Shown in pieces: positions 22,464-35,400 of a stretch of DNA of 64,000 nucleotides (the stretch's first letter is position 1; each line of letters starts with the position of its first letter). The stretch lies in contig OX387185.1 of the NCBI GenBank assembly GCA_947561395.2, forward strand, positions 37,924,213 to 37,988,212, in the 5' to 3' direction. Made by a program: the position numbers and the translations under genes. The DNA comes from Buxus sempervirens (Eukaryota; Streptophyta; Magnoliopsida; Buxales; Buxaceae). The notes under the pieces are model-generated. The model had not been told where the DNA came from. It ran no database searches and worked only from the letters and a program-made list of their open reading frames with translations.

Positions 22464-22775
22464 AAAGACAGAATCCCTCAAGTAGGTAGAAAATGATGAA
22501 GATTCTTCCCAATTAAGATCATGAATATTAGAGAAGAATTCTCTAACCAACTTAGGAGAAAGGAGAATAAAATTTGACAACATGCAACCCCATCCCCTTT
22601 CACTGAAAACAAATGTGATCTCACCAGGAAGCTTGTAAAGCTTCACAATTCTTTCAATAATGAGTGGCTTTTGAAAGAAATAGTCTTCATAATGTTTCCT
22701 TTCTTTATCATCACGGAAAGAGTTCTCTTCAATCCTAGGTCTCTTTTTAGAATTTTTGGAACCTAAAGATTTGTC
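22464..22775 (-). pseudogene. Exon of a plant transposon-domain protein
   Basis: The minus strand has a polypyrimidine tract and TTTTAG acceptor just upstream of 22775. A 104-codon open exon follows, then a GTAAGATC donor after 22464. It encodes a basic start (GSKNSKKRPRIEE), then EDYFFQKPLIIERIVKLYKL and GWGCMLSNFILLSPKLVREFFSNI, then a TYLRDSVF end. The GW...P.LVREFYANL...YVR pattern is that of the putative plant transposon protein domain (PF20167-type) encoded by many plant retroelements. It has the same orientation as the LTR at 27429-28559, and may be part of that element's internal region, which was later split by the solo LTR at 22882. The family call is from memory of the pattern. Confidence 0.5.
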
Positions 22776-22881
22776 CTAAAAAAGGAAAAGAGAGAAACAA
22801 ACACGAAAACACATAAACAAAAACTAATGTGAGAATAAAATTTAATCCTAGATATGTAACCTAAAAATTTAAACCTAACTT

Positions 22882-25800
22882 GTAATTCCCCGAATTCGGG
22901 TCATTTTCTTTTCTTTTTTTTGTTGATTCGGATCAAGGCATTAACTTGTGGTACATTACAATCAGCTCAGAAAATAAAGAAATAAAGAAATAAGATTTAT
23001 CAGAGTGCTAGGAAGCTTAAATTATTCATTAGAAACTGAAATCTTTCTATTACATCAATTAATCAAAAGAAGGCAACTACAAGTTTAACTAACTCATAAA
23101 TCCTACTAGGTCATTTATTATTAATTCAAGAGAATAACTACAACTATATAAAATATCCTACACTTGTCTTCAGAATTTTCTAGACTTTAAGCCTACTATC
23201 AGTCTAACCCGTAGCGTCCTCTCCAAGATGACCTGAAAACAAAACATTTAAAAGCAGGGGTGAGATACGAATATTTCAGTAGGTAACATTGTGCATGTAG
23301 AAAAACAATTTATTTAGATACAGAAAATAGCAGTTGTATCATGCTCGGTAAAATAAACGAGTAATCACGATATTAAACCATCCACAAATTAGTGCTCAAA
23401 TTAAAGAGAGTTTATTATGTGAATTCATTTTCATATGGTTTTCATTTTATTCCGATTGGTGTCTTCCCAAGCACGATTCCACATTTTATATATATTTCAA
23501 TACTATTCCAATTTGTAGTCATTCTTATCAAATTACAGTTATACTGTTCAATCATGTCATTCATATTTAATTTGTATGTAAGCCTCACCATTCAATTGTT
23601 CAATTGTAGGGTGTCAATCAAATTCATCTTATTCAAATGAAATCATATCATTCATACTTAATGATCTCACAATCTAATAGTAACATTCTCCCATGTAGGA
23701 TGCAATCACCTAGTAATAACATCTCCCCTACATGAGGTCTCTCCCGCAGGAGTTAACCCATCTCACCCGTAGGTGGTAATACACACACATATCTCCCTTG
23801 TGGGATGCAATCACATCGTGGTTACATCTTCCCCACAAGAGGTCTCTCCCGTAGGAGTTACACATGTCACCCGCAGGTGGTAATCTCATATCTCCCCTGT
23901 GGGATGCAATCCAATCTGGACTACATTTCCCCCACCAGGAGGTCATATCTCACCCGCAGGTGGTCATCACAAATCTCCCCTGTGGGATGAAATCCAATCT
24001 GAATTACAACTCTCCCAACAGGAGGTCTCATTTCACCCGCAAGTGGTCACATATCTCCCCTGTGGGATGCAATCCAATCTGGATTACATTTCCCCCAACA
24101 TGAGGTCTTATCTCACCCGTAAGTGGTCACATATCTCACCCGCAGGAGGTAATCAAATCTCATCCGCAGATGGTAACAATATTCCTTTTAGCCAACATGG
24201 CATTCAATCCACAATTCAAAATGTATTCATATGTATAACAATTTATTCTTACCCATCCGATGTTCAAAAATCAGTTCATTAGTTTATACTCATAATAACC
24301 GGGTCTAATTATATGATAATTAAAGGTTGTGTAAGGTCATTAAGTAATTTGGGGATAAGGTGTAGGGGTAATAAGATACTTGTCATTTATAAAGTAGTTT
24401 ATGTGAAATTTAGGAGTGATCACTTAGAATAATAAGGTACTTGCTATTTTAGTAGTGAGAAATTAAAGTAAGTTAATTTAAGTAACTAACGAGGCCTAAA
24501 GGTATATAGGGTTCATTCTCCAATTTCTATAAGATATTTCATGTTCATTTGTTAATCTAAAGTCCTAACCCAAAATCAGTTTCTTAGTTTATTTATCATA
24601 GTATTTCGTTCAATATAAACAAGCATGCCTACGTGATACCCGATTCAGTGTTGAGCAAGTGTTTCATTTATATTGGAGATTGGACCCCTAACACATGCTA
24701 AGGTGTGGGTCAAAGAATGTATTAATTTTATTAATATATAAAATTCTAACTGATTAATGGTGAGGTGGGGTCGACTAAAAGTAATAGAAATTAATTAAGG
24801 TTTGGTTAAAGTGTCAGGAGTTATTAAGGTTTGAATTTAGTGGTGGAGGATTTGCGTATATAAATTTATTTACCTTGAATTAAGCATTAGCAATTGTCAT
24901 GGTTTGGTGATAGTCATAAGGCAATGGAGAGTTCTTAAGTTTTAGATTAATACAATAAAGTAAAAGTCAGTACAAAGAATTTCCCTAATAACTATCTCCG
25001 ATCCCCAAACTTGCTTTTGCTAATATCTTCCTCAAATTGATGTAAATTCTGGTTGTCTCCTAACCCCTACCCTTAATTTGTTCCTCCATAGGTTTCTAAC
25101 AGTGTTTAGATGCAAATTAAACTTAGTTTAACTCAGTTGAAGTCAATCAATAGGTTAAAATCCGAAAATACACTCAAAAAGGGCTTAGTTGCATGCTACT
25201 GGGCAGGTGGGTGCTTTGGGGGGTTCATGAGCGATCCTGAGCGCCCAGAAAAAATTGCAGAGAGCGCCTACTTGGGATTTCAACGTGCGGCAACTTGGGA
25301 TTTCAACTTCTGAATCACTTTCAACCTTCCAGAACACTTCTAACACATTGCAAACCAACTATAAAAACCTCCTATACTCATCCTAAATTAATCAAACATA
25401 AATTGAATAAACATGTAACTTCGATGCTCGAGGAATCAAACAGAGAAGTAGACTTTCATTCAAACAGTAATCATGCATCGATTGATTAATCTTCGGCTAG
25501 AATTTGATAAATCAGCGATAAAAGGGCGTGTTACCTACCTTTGTTCGTACAAGATCCCTTCTTCCTCCAACTAGCGACTTCCTCTTTCTTCGCAGGCAAG
25601 AGTCACTCCGGGAACGATGAGAAGCCGGAGATCCGCTCTCTTTCTCTCTTCCTCCTCCTTCTTCTTCTTCTTCTTTTCCTCCCTCTCTCTCGGTCTTGCT
25701 CTTTCTTTCTCGTTCGTTTTTCTTCTTCTCTGCAACCTCCAATGCCAATGCCAAAACACCCCCATACAACTACAATTGATAATATAAAACCCTATTTTTA

Positions 25801-26317
25801 TTCTCTACGATCCCACGCATTGCACCACCATCCTGTTCTAGACCTATTCATCCACCAGATTTAATAATAACCTTTAATCCACTCTTAACTTGATATCTCA
25901 TGATCCTGCAGTCAAATCTGCACCAAACTCTTGATCTCCGCTATCCATGGGATCATCTATAAATAAATTCATCATCTCCTCAACTTAAGGCTCCAAATCA
26001 AACAGAATTACCAATATGCCATTGTTCTAATTATTAAGCTATAAATATCATTGTTAATAGACAATCTAAACCCCAACTTAAATCTATTATTATTTCTCAA
26101 GTCTAATAACAATTTTGATTAATGTATTTAATTATTTACTGATAATTAATGTGAATTGACCGAAATATCCTTCTCTTAATATTTTCACATCTACACATTC
26201 GATTTCCTCCAAAATTCCCAAATTTATTCTCTAATTTATTTTGACAAATTTATTGAAATTCCAAATATTTGTAATTAATTATTATTTATTTATTTGCTGA
26301 AAATTTGGGGTTTTACA
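22882..26317 (-). mobile_element. Solo LTR, 3436 bp, Gypsy-like
   Basis: The ends are TGTAATTCCCCGAATTCGGG (22882) and TTTGGGGTTTTACA (26317), with a perfect target duplication TAACT (22877-22881 and 26318-26322). No internal region or coding capacity is present, so it is a solo LTR. The sense strand is minus (start TGTAAAACCCC, typical of chromovirus LTRs). Within it are a CT-rich stretch at about 25635-25760, a GC-rich patch at 25200-25310 and a striking mini-hairpin array at 23741-24175. Confidence 0.87.
23741..24175. repeat. Array of about ten 4-bp-stem mini-hairpins, covarying
   Basis: Three hairpin types alternate: CTCC-CG(C/T)A-GGAG (23741-23752, 23846-23857), CACC-CG(C/T)A-GGTG (23764-23775, 23868-23879, about 23952) and TCCC-(T/C)TGT-GGGA (23794-23805, 23893-23904, about 23976 and 24056). 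Further units are CTCC-CAACA-GGAG (about 24012) and imperfect ones to about 24175. The intervening sequence is a diverged tandem repeat with TGCAATCCAATCTGGA. Stems change as complementary pairs while the loops stay similar. Confidence 0.8.
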
Positions 26318-26322
26318 TAACT

Positions 26323-27415
26323 ACATGCATAAGAAGATTTTATTGCATGAAAGAAACAAAGAAAAATCAGTTAGGAAACAATTTAGGTAGAAAAATGAAC
26401 TATTCCTGAAAAACTTGATTTCGTACCTTTCAACACCTATCAAGCTTTAATCCACGTGAAAATGTTCGAAAATCTCACAGTGCTTTCAATCACCTATGCA
26501 CGAAAGGTTTTAGGGTTTTAGAAACACCTAAAACTCTTTTGCATGCGACTTCAAGTAAAATTGGATTTTAATTCACTGTTCGAGCGGTAGGTCTAACGCA
26601 AGTCTAAAGAAAGACTTAAGTTGATTTTTAACACTAAGCGTTCGAACCATGGTCGAACCATGAGTACTATTCGAGTGTTAGGTCATAACTAAAACAAATG
26701 TTAAAAACCGTTTGAGACAACATTAGACAATGTTTGAGACATATTTTGAACAGCCTTGTAAAATTCAGAAAGATTTTTCAAATTCAGTTCAGAAAACTTG
26801 ATTTTTTTCAACCAAATTGCTTCCAACAAACCTAAAAACATCTAAGACATTGAATAAAACATAAAAAAAGTATAAATTCATAAAAATCAAAATTTTAGAT
26901 ATTTGGAGAACCTTTTCATCCAAAAATTTAAGTTTTAACAAAACCAACACCAATAACCTCAAATAACTACACAACTTAACCAAATTCTCAATTGTGCTTG
27001 CGTGCAAGTGCAAAAACCAAACACAACTAAGTTTGCCTAAATTTGAACTTGGTGAGGAAGATATTGCCTTTTTACAAGAAACCACATGTTATACTCAAGT
27101 CTCTGTTTGGCTCAATAACTCCATAAGATGTCTTATTCAAATGGACTTACTCCCCCTACATTTGATACTTTCTTAGCTATTGAACTCAAGATGTCTGGGG
27201 TTTACAACTCATCCTAGAGTTCTTTCTCATATATTGAACCTAAGATGTCTGAGTTTACAACTCATCCCAAGGTTCCTCATCAATATAAAATTTTCTTTTT
27301 CACAAATTTTACAGTATAGTCGAATTTTATCATTTGGTCAATTTAACTTAAGATAGACAAGAGCAAACTTATGATTGCCTATCCACACACTCACATATAC
27401 AAATAATTAAGCATT
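26323..27415 (-). mobile_element. Leader / internal region of the TGTTAGG-family element
   Basis: It lies directly inward of the primer-binding site at 27416-27426 and so belongs to the element whose 5' LTR is 27429-28559. Two diverged direct repeats of about 55 bp (GA(A/C)(C/T)(T/C)AAGATGTCTG...ACAACTCATCC) lie at about 27180 and 27236. The minus strand has GTAGGGGGAGTAAG at about 27147, a G-run of the kind found in Sirevirus-like Copia elements. No conserved gag or pol was recognised. Confidence 0.45.
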
Positions 27416-27426
27416 CTCTTATACCA
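27416..27426 (-). other. Primer-binding site (initiator-Met tRNA type)
   Basis: The minus strand reads TGGTATAAGAG, two bases after the LTR terminus at 27429. It differs at one position from the usual plant initiator-Met site TGGTATCAGAG. It shows that 27429-28559 is a 5' LTR and that the element continues to the left. Confidence 0.65.
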
Positions 27427-27428
27427 AT

Positions 27429-28559
27429 TGAAAAATCCAGGTTTAGACTCTATTACACCTAGAGGGAGGTGAATAGGTGTAAACAATCACGGAATAAAAT
27501 TTTCTACTAATTAAAGGCAATTTCTTAATTAATAGTCATGCACAAGTCTCAGAAATTAGCAAGTATTTCAATAGCCAATGCCACACAAAATTGCAAATAA
27601 ATAATAAACAGTAAATAAATCAACACAGGCAATTTTGGTGACGAAGGGAAAACATTATGAGAATTCTCAAAGAGAAAAACCCTTCGCGCTATCAGGAGCC
27701 ACCTCAGAAAATTTCACTACAAGAAGATGACTTATAGACCGTGGTTTAGACAACCCAACACTGACTGTGACTCACACCCCTAGTATCTGAAGAACTCTCC
27801 AGACTTGCACCCTTGCAACGATTCAAAACTTTGAATTTCTTCTTTGTGAATAACCAAAAGAACTCGCTCAACAACCGCAGGAACTCCAACGAGCAATCCC
27901 TTGAACCCAGAACTCCAAGGTAAGAGAAGAAGTAAGAAGAGAAGGATTGATGGCTCAAGTGAATAAAAATATTAAAGAGATTTTTCTTCCACACAATAAA
28001 CGATCAAGGTTCCAAACAACAATGCAAAAAGTGATTAGGAATGAACTCTAGAGGTTTATACAGGTTAGGTAGCAGTCTAGGTGAAACGAGAAACAAATTA
28101 GAATTTTTTGGAAATTTTAAAACTAATTTTACGTATTGAACGCTCAAGCACCGCATCTAATGCGAGTCTCACATTCAACACATAAATCTACTTCTTTCTC
28201 TGTAGTTCAAATGTGGGTCTAACGTCACGCTTTAAAACACACTCGCTCGAACGATAGCTCCAACGTTCTCGCATGCTACTCTCAGGTTCTACAAAAATTG
28301 ACACTCAGACTGTATTGCTTGAACGCCACATCGAAAATTCTCCAACAATAGGCTTGGGTTTGTCTGCAACTCTCTAAATAAAGCTACGTTTGAAGGCTCC
28401 CTCAAACCTTCTCTAACGTCAAGCATAAAATCTTCAATTCTGACCCAATTTTGACGCTGTTTGAACCATGACCTCTTGGACTTAACCTAAACACACTAAA
28501 CACCTTTAAAGACACTTTTTGACATGGAATCAAGCCAACTTACATTACTAGTCCTAACA
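27429..28559 (-). mobile_element. 5' LTR, TGTTAGG family, 1131 bp
   Basis: The termini TGAAAAATCCAGG (27429) and AGTCCTAACA (28559) match those of the solo LTR at 16776-17856, and the interior order of phrases is the same (CACCTAGAGGG(A/G)GGTGAATAGG, GGTGACGAAGGGAAAAC, GAGAAAAACCCT(T/C)CG). A primer-binding site follows on the minus strand. No matching 3' LTR is visible in the window. Confidence 0.75.
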
Positions 28560-28801
28560 AAAATAACAAATGAATTCCTAATTAACTACCAATTACTTTG
28601 TTCTAAAATATCTCTATAGAGAGCAAGCTTCAATTCTTCATGCTGTAATAGTGATATGTTGCAATTGATTACTAGTAGTTTTCTATGTGAACAATGAAGT
28701 GCAAAACACAAAAGAGAGCTATCCATTTGGCAATCTCGAGGGTACCACTTGGCTTTGTTCCGACACTCCACCGCACTCCCACTGTTCTACAACAACCTAG
28801 G
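28560..28801. other. Short unassigned stretch between two LTRs
   Basis: The minus strand has an open frame with YPRDCQMDSSLLCFALHCSH that I do not recognise. It may be retroelement internal sequence. No termini. Confidence 0.3.
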
Positions 28802-31161
28802 TGTGACATACACCAGTTCAATTCTAGTATCTTATGGGTTAAACCACAGAATTACTAGAATTGGTATGTCGGGCGACAAATAAATCCAGGTCTTAATTAA
28901 ATTTAAGATATTAAATCCAAATTTACTCATCTATGAACACTACCAATCATTTGATAGCAACAGATAATCCATTCTCATCAAATATATCAAAGTGCAATAA
29001 ATCAAATGATGATAAAGCGGAAGACTTAATAGAATATCTATCTCAAAATCATAATCTCAAAATGTAAAAACACTGAAATGAAATACAATTAAGTATGATG
29101 AATAAAATGATAACTGCTATACCTCTAAATCTGGATCTACCCGAAACCAACTGCCAACTCTCATGAATCTACACAATCTATATATAATAAACTAAATGAG
29201 ATCAAAGATCCCAATAAGCCATCATTTGATAAATTAAATACACATGCAGATATATCTCAAGTCATAATACATCACAAGTAATCAAGTGCAAGTGAAACAA
29301 CCCTCTATCGTACTAAATAATGTGAATTCACAATAAGGTTCAGAAGAATTACAATAATCATCAACTGGAATATATAAATCAATTTTAACTTAGAACCAAA
29401 CCAATTCGATTAATCCGATAAACCATTTATATTATATCAAAAGGCTAAGTAACATAATGGCATGCCGGAACTATAGCATTGCCCAAACTACAACTATACT
29501 ATTCAGACTGGGATGTATAGTCCTTGGATCATAAGATCACCACACATACACATTTCAGGTAAATCCCCTTCTACCAGGGAATACCAATCACATCACTCAC
29601 ACTGTCAAGAAGAATCAAACGTCTCGACTGGCTATGCCAGGAGGAATCACACATCTCGACTGGCTCACATCACCAAACAAATAAAAACATGCCGGAAGGA
29701 ATCCTCAACTCAACCAGCTTTGTCACTCCAATCAGTACAACTCCCACTACTCCCATACTAATGAGCCCTCACACACTCAAGTTTTAATTATCTTTTTATG
29801 CATCCACAAAATTACTGGATATCTAAAACATAATAAGGATCTCTCATGAGATCAAATAGTGAAATTCATTTGTTATCTTCCAATTGTTGGTTTTCTGTTT
29901 TCCTTGTCTAATTTCTTCTTCTTCGTATAGTTTCCTTGTCTAATAGCAACATATTAGAACTACCTTTTGTGTTCTCTTGCAAATCATACTCCAATAATTT
30001 GTTAAACCAACAAAACTATGTTAATTCTAGATATCGTGCCAATCTAATTATGCTTGATAATGAAGTCTATAACATGATTGCATACACTCCATGAAGATTG
30101 GAAATCCAGGATTAAAGAACCTTTAGCATCAACAACGCATATTCAAGATCATGTTTCCCCGCACAAGTTATAAGATCACACTACTACAACTTACTCAACA
30201 TTTTTCATAATATCAGGTGTCTCCACTAAACATTCACCAATTCTATACCCCCAATAAACAAGTTCATTAATTGGACATTTACTTGCTTCACATTCTTCTT
30301 ATTTCCTCATTTCCTCGAGAGTCATACAATACCCATTCAAAGGTAGAGTATAGCCAAAAAGGCTCTCCATTAAATTTGAAATCAATGCCATTGAAAAAAG
30401 TATGCAAAATATAGCCATAGAGCCATTAAGAAATCCAAACACCATAATCATCCAACTGCAGTCAACAGGTTCCAGCTTTTCATTATGCCTTTGTTAAAGC
30501 ATCTAAAAATATATTCATGATGCCAATTAAGTTAAGTCAGCCCTAATCGGAACAATTTCTTTAAGAAATAAGAAAAAACGTCAATGAATATGAGATATCC
30601 ACAACTGTCTTCAATCACCATGATAGCCACACAAATGCAAGGTTAAAAAACAAACAGTAAATGATCGAACAGAAAAAAAAATGCTACTTACTTGCGTTTT
30701 TCCTCCCTTTTCCTCTTCTTCCTTTCTTCTTCTTTCCCTCTTCTTCTTCTCCCCTTCTCTGCATTTTTCCCTTTCTCAAACCCTTGATGAGCAAACCTCG
30801 ACGAGCAACCCCCAAATGAAAGAACCTATGGTTCTTTCACTTTGTGTAAGCTACTTAATTGGTTTGGTTCAATGAGATTGAACCGACCCACCCATTCAAC
30901 CGAAATAAACTTAACCATTTAACCCATTAAACCACTAAACCCCCTAAACCTCTAAATTAATTACTCAATTAAACCATCCAACCCCTAAATCACTTTAATA
31001 AGCTAAACCCAATTGGATTTATTTTTTTTTTCTCTCGTAAATAATCCAACTAAACTGAACCATTTGTTTTCTTTAAATTTTTTTTATCCAAATAATCTAA
31101 TTAATTTCTTAAATCTTTATTTACTCTCATTTAAAAATTCTAAAAATTCTAGGGTCTTACA
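28802..31161 (-). mobile_element. LTR, TGTAAGA(C/T)CC family, about 2.36 kb
   Basis: The right end AGGGTCTTACA (31161) is the complement of TGTAAGACCCT, as in the LTR starting at 45180 (TGTAAGATCCT). The sense strand shares with it a stretch on AACC(A/G)GTT-type words, then GAAAGAACC, then a purine-rich GAAGAAG leader (plus 30680-30790). The left end TGTGACATACACC is the complement of ...GTCACA. Flanks CTAGG and CAAGA do not match, so no target duplication is visible. It is inserted into, or joined to, the LTR at 31162-32271. A CTGGC-TAT-GCCAG hairpin lies at 29628-29640. Confidence 0.6.
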
Positions 31162-32271
31162 CAAGAATTCTTGCTAAAACCTTTTACAATATAGTAGCTA
31201 TCTAATCCATATAGATACTGTTCTAAACTAAAATAGAATGATGACTTACTGATTTCTGTGTGCAGATTACAACACCTCAAAACTTCAACCTCCTAAGCAA
31301 CTCACACCACCCAGTTCTCATGCACTTAAGACACTCTTAGGCCATCTCAACTCAGCTCCCATACTGCTATAGAATCTCTCCTCCAAACCATCAGCAAGAG
31401 TAACGGGAAAGAAGAATACGGAAGAGGAAACTAGAGAATACTAGGTTTCTGTTGACTATTCCAGAAGTAAGTATGAACCTAACTTAATTCGCTACATGAT
31501 TAATATGATATATCAACCATATACTGCAACCAGCATCACCGTTTGTTTGCCCAATCACATTTGCTATTTAAACTTAGGTGACTCTTAAGGTACATGCACC
31601 AAACACAATTAATCCATACTCAAATTCAATTACTAGTAATTGATAACAGGACATGATTTCAGCTAGTTCAACCAAGGACCAAATGATTCCATGCATTGTC
31701 CTTGTAGTAAAACCCCTACGAAGCAATTGAACACCATGAGAATGAAAGAAACCAAAGCCTACAACATGATAACTTATAAAAAGTACACTAGGGTCCTACT
31801 CCCCAACACCTTTTACAAGTACTCCACCAATCCATAAGAAGACCCCTAAATTGCACATGCCTAATTATAAGACCAACAATTATAATTTTTTATATCAATA
31901 ATTAGTACATTAATAGCACAAAATAATTGAATACTTTTCATCCAATAAAATATCAAGTTAGTCCCTAAATTAGCAATCACATGTATATTTGCATAAATAA
32001 AGAAAGAAAACCTTGAATTCAAATTAACCCTAATAAATCCTCAAATAGATACATGATAATTAATATAAAATCACTACAAAACAAGTATAATTAATCCCAT
32101 GTTTAAAACATGCAAGATAAATTACAAATAGGCCAATTAATCCAGCTAATAAATATATTTAATTACAATTAATTCAATAAATTCCTCAATAATTAACAGA
32201 AAATTCCAAAATAATTTCAAGTAAACTCAAACACAACAAAACACAAGAATCTCCGAAACTGGGATGTTACA
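31162..32271 (-). mobile_element. LTR fragment, TGTAACATCCC family, next to the NLR
   Basis: The right end CTGGGATGTTACA (32271) is the complement of the start at 18308, and the reverse complement follows that copy closely for about 1.1 kb before being cut at 31162 by another LTR. It is antisense to the NLR and its first base lies 172 bp upstream of the NLR ATG. A target duplication cannot be tested because the far end is missing. Confidence 0.7.
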
Positions 32272-32443
32272 CCAGGTATGGCTGGAAATCTCTTTTTTTG
32301 TTCAATAAATATATTGAGCTAAAATTATTTGTTAACTCTCTCTTGCTGGTACTCGTTACTCTAGTTTCTTTTAGAACCATGCATATATTACAAGTGTATT
32401 TTGTATTCCTTAATTAATTATTCTTTCTTCAGCTAGACCCAAG
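32272..32443 (+). promoter_or_regulatory. Immediate upstream region of the NLR
   Basis: It is 172 bp, AT-rich. TATTCTTTCTTCAG ends at about 32432, eleven bases before the ATG, and has the look of a 3' splice site (pyrimidine tract plus CAG). This suggests an intron in the 5' untranslated region whose upstream exon lies beyond, or was replaced by, the LTR. CATGCATATATTAC at about 32380 is only weakly TATA-like. Confidence 0.35.
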
Positions 32444-35400
32444 ATGGCGGAAGCTGTCATTGGTGCTATTTTACAAAGAATTACGGAGTATGCGTCGGAT
32501 CTGGGTTCGCATCAAACTGATTATTTACTCCATTGCCGTAGAAATATTGAGGATCTCAGAACTCAAGTTGGGAGACTTGAGGATAAGAAAAATGATGTCC
32601 AGGGATCTGTTATCGCTGCTAACAGGAATGGAGAAGTAATCAAATCTGAGGTTGAGAGTTGGCTAAACCTTGCGACTGGGACCACAGCAGAGGGGCACAC
32701 TTTTTTGGAAAATGGCGTCCCTGGGTGTTTCCATTGTGGGTCGCGTTATAGACTGAGTAAGGAAGCAAAAAGGAAAGTGGAGGATATTGTAATGCAGCTC
32801 CAAAGAGCAGAACGATTTGACTGTGTTTCGTACCCTCCACCTCCTCCAGGTATGGAATCCATACCGGCCAGTGATTTCGTACCTTTCCAATCTACGACTT
32901 CAGCATTTAATGAGGTCATGGAAGCATTGAACGATAAAAATGTCAACATTGCCGGCATATGTGGCATGGGCGGTGTGGGCAAGACTACCTTGGTTAAAGA
33001 AATTGGAAGACAGGCTAAACGACGCAAACATTTTGATGAAGTTCTAATGGCAGTCGTATCTCAGACACCAAATATCACATGGATCCAAGATCAAATAACC
33101 GAGATGTTAGGTTTGAAACTGACTGAGGGTACTGAACTTGTAAGGGCTGCAAGGATATCAAACAAATTAAGTGAGCTTTTAGCAAAGAAAACGATTCTTA
33201 TAATTTTGGATGATATTTGGGCGAGATTGGAGTTGGCTGAGATAGGAATTCCCGCCGGTGAAAACCAGATGAATCTGAAAATTTTACTTTCCACACGACG
33301 TCGACAAGTGTGCCAAGTAATGGGGTGCCACAAAGTGACAATTCTTAGCGTCTTATCTGAAGAAGACTCTTGGCGCTTGTTCAAATCCAAAGCGGGTGAT
33401 GCTGTTGAATATCCTTCTTTGAGAGGTGTCCCAAGGGAGGTTGCTAGTGAGTGTGATGGTTTACCTATAGCCATTGTGACAGTTGGGAGAGCATTGAGAG
33501 ATACTACGGACCGAAAACAATGGGAAGAGGCGGCTTGTGAACTTAGAAACGCTACACCTACCAACATTGAGGATGTGGATACAAAGGTGTATGCATCTCT
33601 AAAAATGAGTTATGATTATTTGCGAAGTTCGGAGCTCAAACAAATATTCTTGCTTTGTTCTTTGTTTCCAGAAGATCACGATATTGACATCGAAACATTG
33701 GTGCTTTACGTTTTGGGAAAGCAAATTTTTCATGATCTTATTGAAGACAATATGGACCATATAAGAAATAAAGCGAGTATAGTGTTGAACAATCTTAAAG
33801 CTTCTTGTTTGTTGATGGAGGGCAGGCGAAAAGAAACTGTTAAAATGCACGATGTTGTGCGAGATGTAGCACACCTAATTGCATCTGCAAACATGGTGAA
33901 TACTTTCATAGTAGGAGCTTCTATCGGTCTGAAGAAGTGGCCCATAAGGAGGATGCTTGAACATTGTACATCGATATCATTGATGCAAAATGACATTCGG
34001 GAGCTCCCAAACGGGTTAAATTATGCAAATCTTAAGATTTTATTATTACAAGGTAACCAAGGTTTAAGGGACATCCCGGATGGATTTTTCCAAGGAATGA
34101 GATCGCTTGAGGTTCTGGATTTGAGTTCTACTGGTCTCTGGAGAGTTCCAGAATCAATGAGGCTATTGAAAAATCTTCGGACTTTACGTGCAAAGTCAAC
34201 ATCTATCGAAGGGGATATATCTATTTTTGGAGAGCTGAATAGCCTTGAAATATTTGATTTGGAACAAGCCGAGGTTAAGGAATTGCCAGAAGAAATTGGA
34301 CAGTTGACTAATCTAAGGATGCTAAATTTCAGCAAGATTATCGGTCTAATGAAGATTTCATCCAACACGATATCATGTCTCACCCAAATAGAAGAGCTGT
34401 ACATGGATTGGAAAGGATGGACTGAAGACACAAATGCTTGTGTTGTTGATTTAAAATCCTTTTCCCAATTAACCACTCTACATATGGGAATAAAACATGT
34501 TGAAAACTTGCCCAGAGATTTGTGTATGAACTTGAAAAGGTTCTGCATATGTGTAGGCCGGTATCATAATGGCAGTGTACGAGCACCAACATCCTTGTAT
34601 CTTGGAATAGAAACTCCTTTAGTTGATGGAATTAAGGTGTTGCTGGAGAAAGCAGCAGTTGTGTACTTCAGGCATTCAATGTACAAGAGGAATGGTCTGC
34701 TGGACTTCAATGAGATGGGTTCTAGTTTAACATGCTTGAGGTATCTCAATGTGACGGCATGTGATGGGATACAATATCTCATGCAGGCAACAGAACTGAA
34801 TGATATTTCAGTGTTTCATTGTTGCCCAAACTTGAAACGTTTAGAAATCCATGATTTAAGTGACTTCAAAGAGATTTGGTTCGGCCTACTTCCTCCAAGG
34901 ACCGGATGCTTCTGGAAACTAGACCACTTGGTTGTTGAAAATTGTTCCAAACTGGTAAATGTGGTTTCATTCGATCTACTGACACGGTCACCGAATTTAG
35001 AGCATGTTCTTGTGGATAGATGTGCTGAATTGGAAGCTGTTTTTGATTTATACACTGATGAAGAGATTAGTTCTCAAGGAGGAGATGATCCGTTGCTGTC
35101 CAATCTAACAACGTTGGAATTGGACGATCTCTGGAAATTGAAGAAGATATGGATGGGTAGCACTCGACTTGTATCCCTTTGCAGCCTAAAGCTGGTTTCT
35201 GTGAGGCGATGCTCGCAGTTAAAACGTATTTTCTCGCCTGCCCTAGCTCAGACCCTTCAACAACTTGAAAATCTTGATATACGTGACTGTGATGAGTTAG
35301 AGGAAGTGGTTGCTGGGAAGGAAGAAGAAGGAGAAGAAGAACTCATGGTGGAGAAGATTGTATTCAACAATTTACACACGCTGGTGCTCAAATCTCTGAA

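Noticed and set aside
23741-24175. CRISPR-like appearance of the repeat array
   Set aside because: Plant nuclear LTR context, no constant direct repeat with unique spacers, no cas genes; units are diverged tandem hairpins.
23805-24282. Overlapping open frames across the 23.7-24.2 kb repeat array
   Set aside because: They arise from the periodic repeat, have repeat-derived proteins in several frames, and lie in a solo LTR; no family resemblance.
27424-28564. Solo-LTR status for 27429-28559
   Set aside because: A primer-binding site follows the LTR end on the minus strand and the flanks (CCAAT, AAAAT) do not match, so it is better read as a 5' LTR.
28797-31166. Perfect target duplication around the LTR at 28802-31161
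   Set aside because: Flanks CTAGG and CAAGA do not match; left border or later rearrangement is uncertain.
33091-33567. Long antisense frame inside the NLR
   Set aside because: Shadow of the NLR coding strand; no independent similarity.
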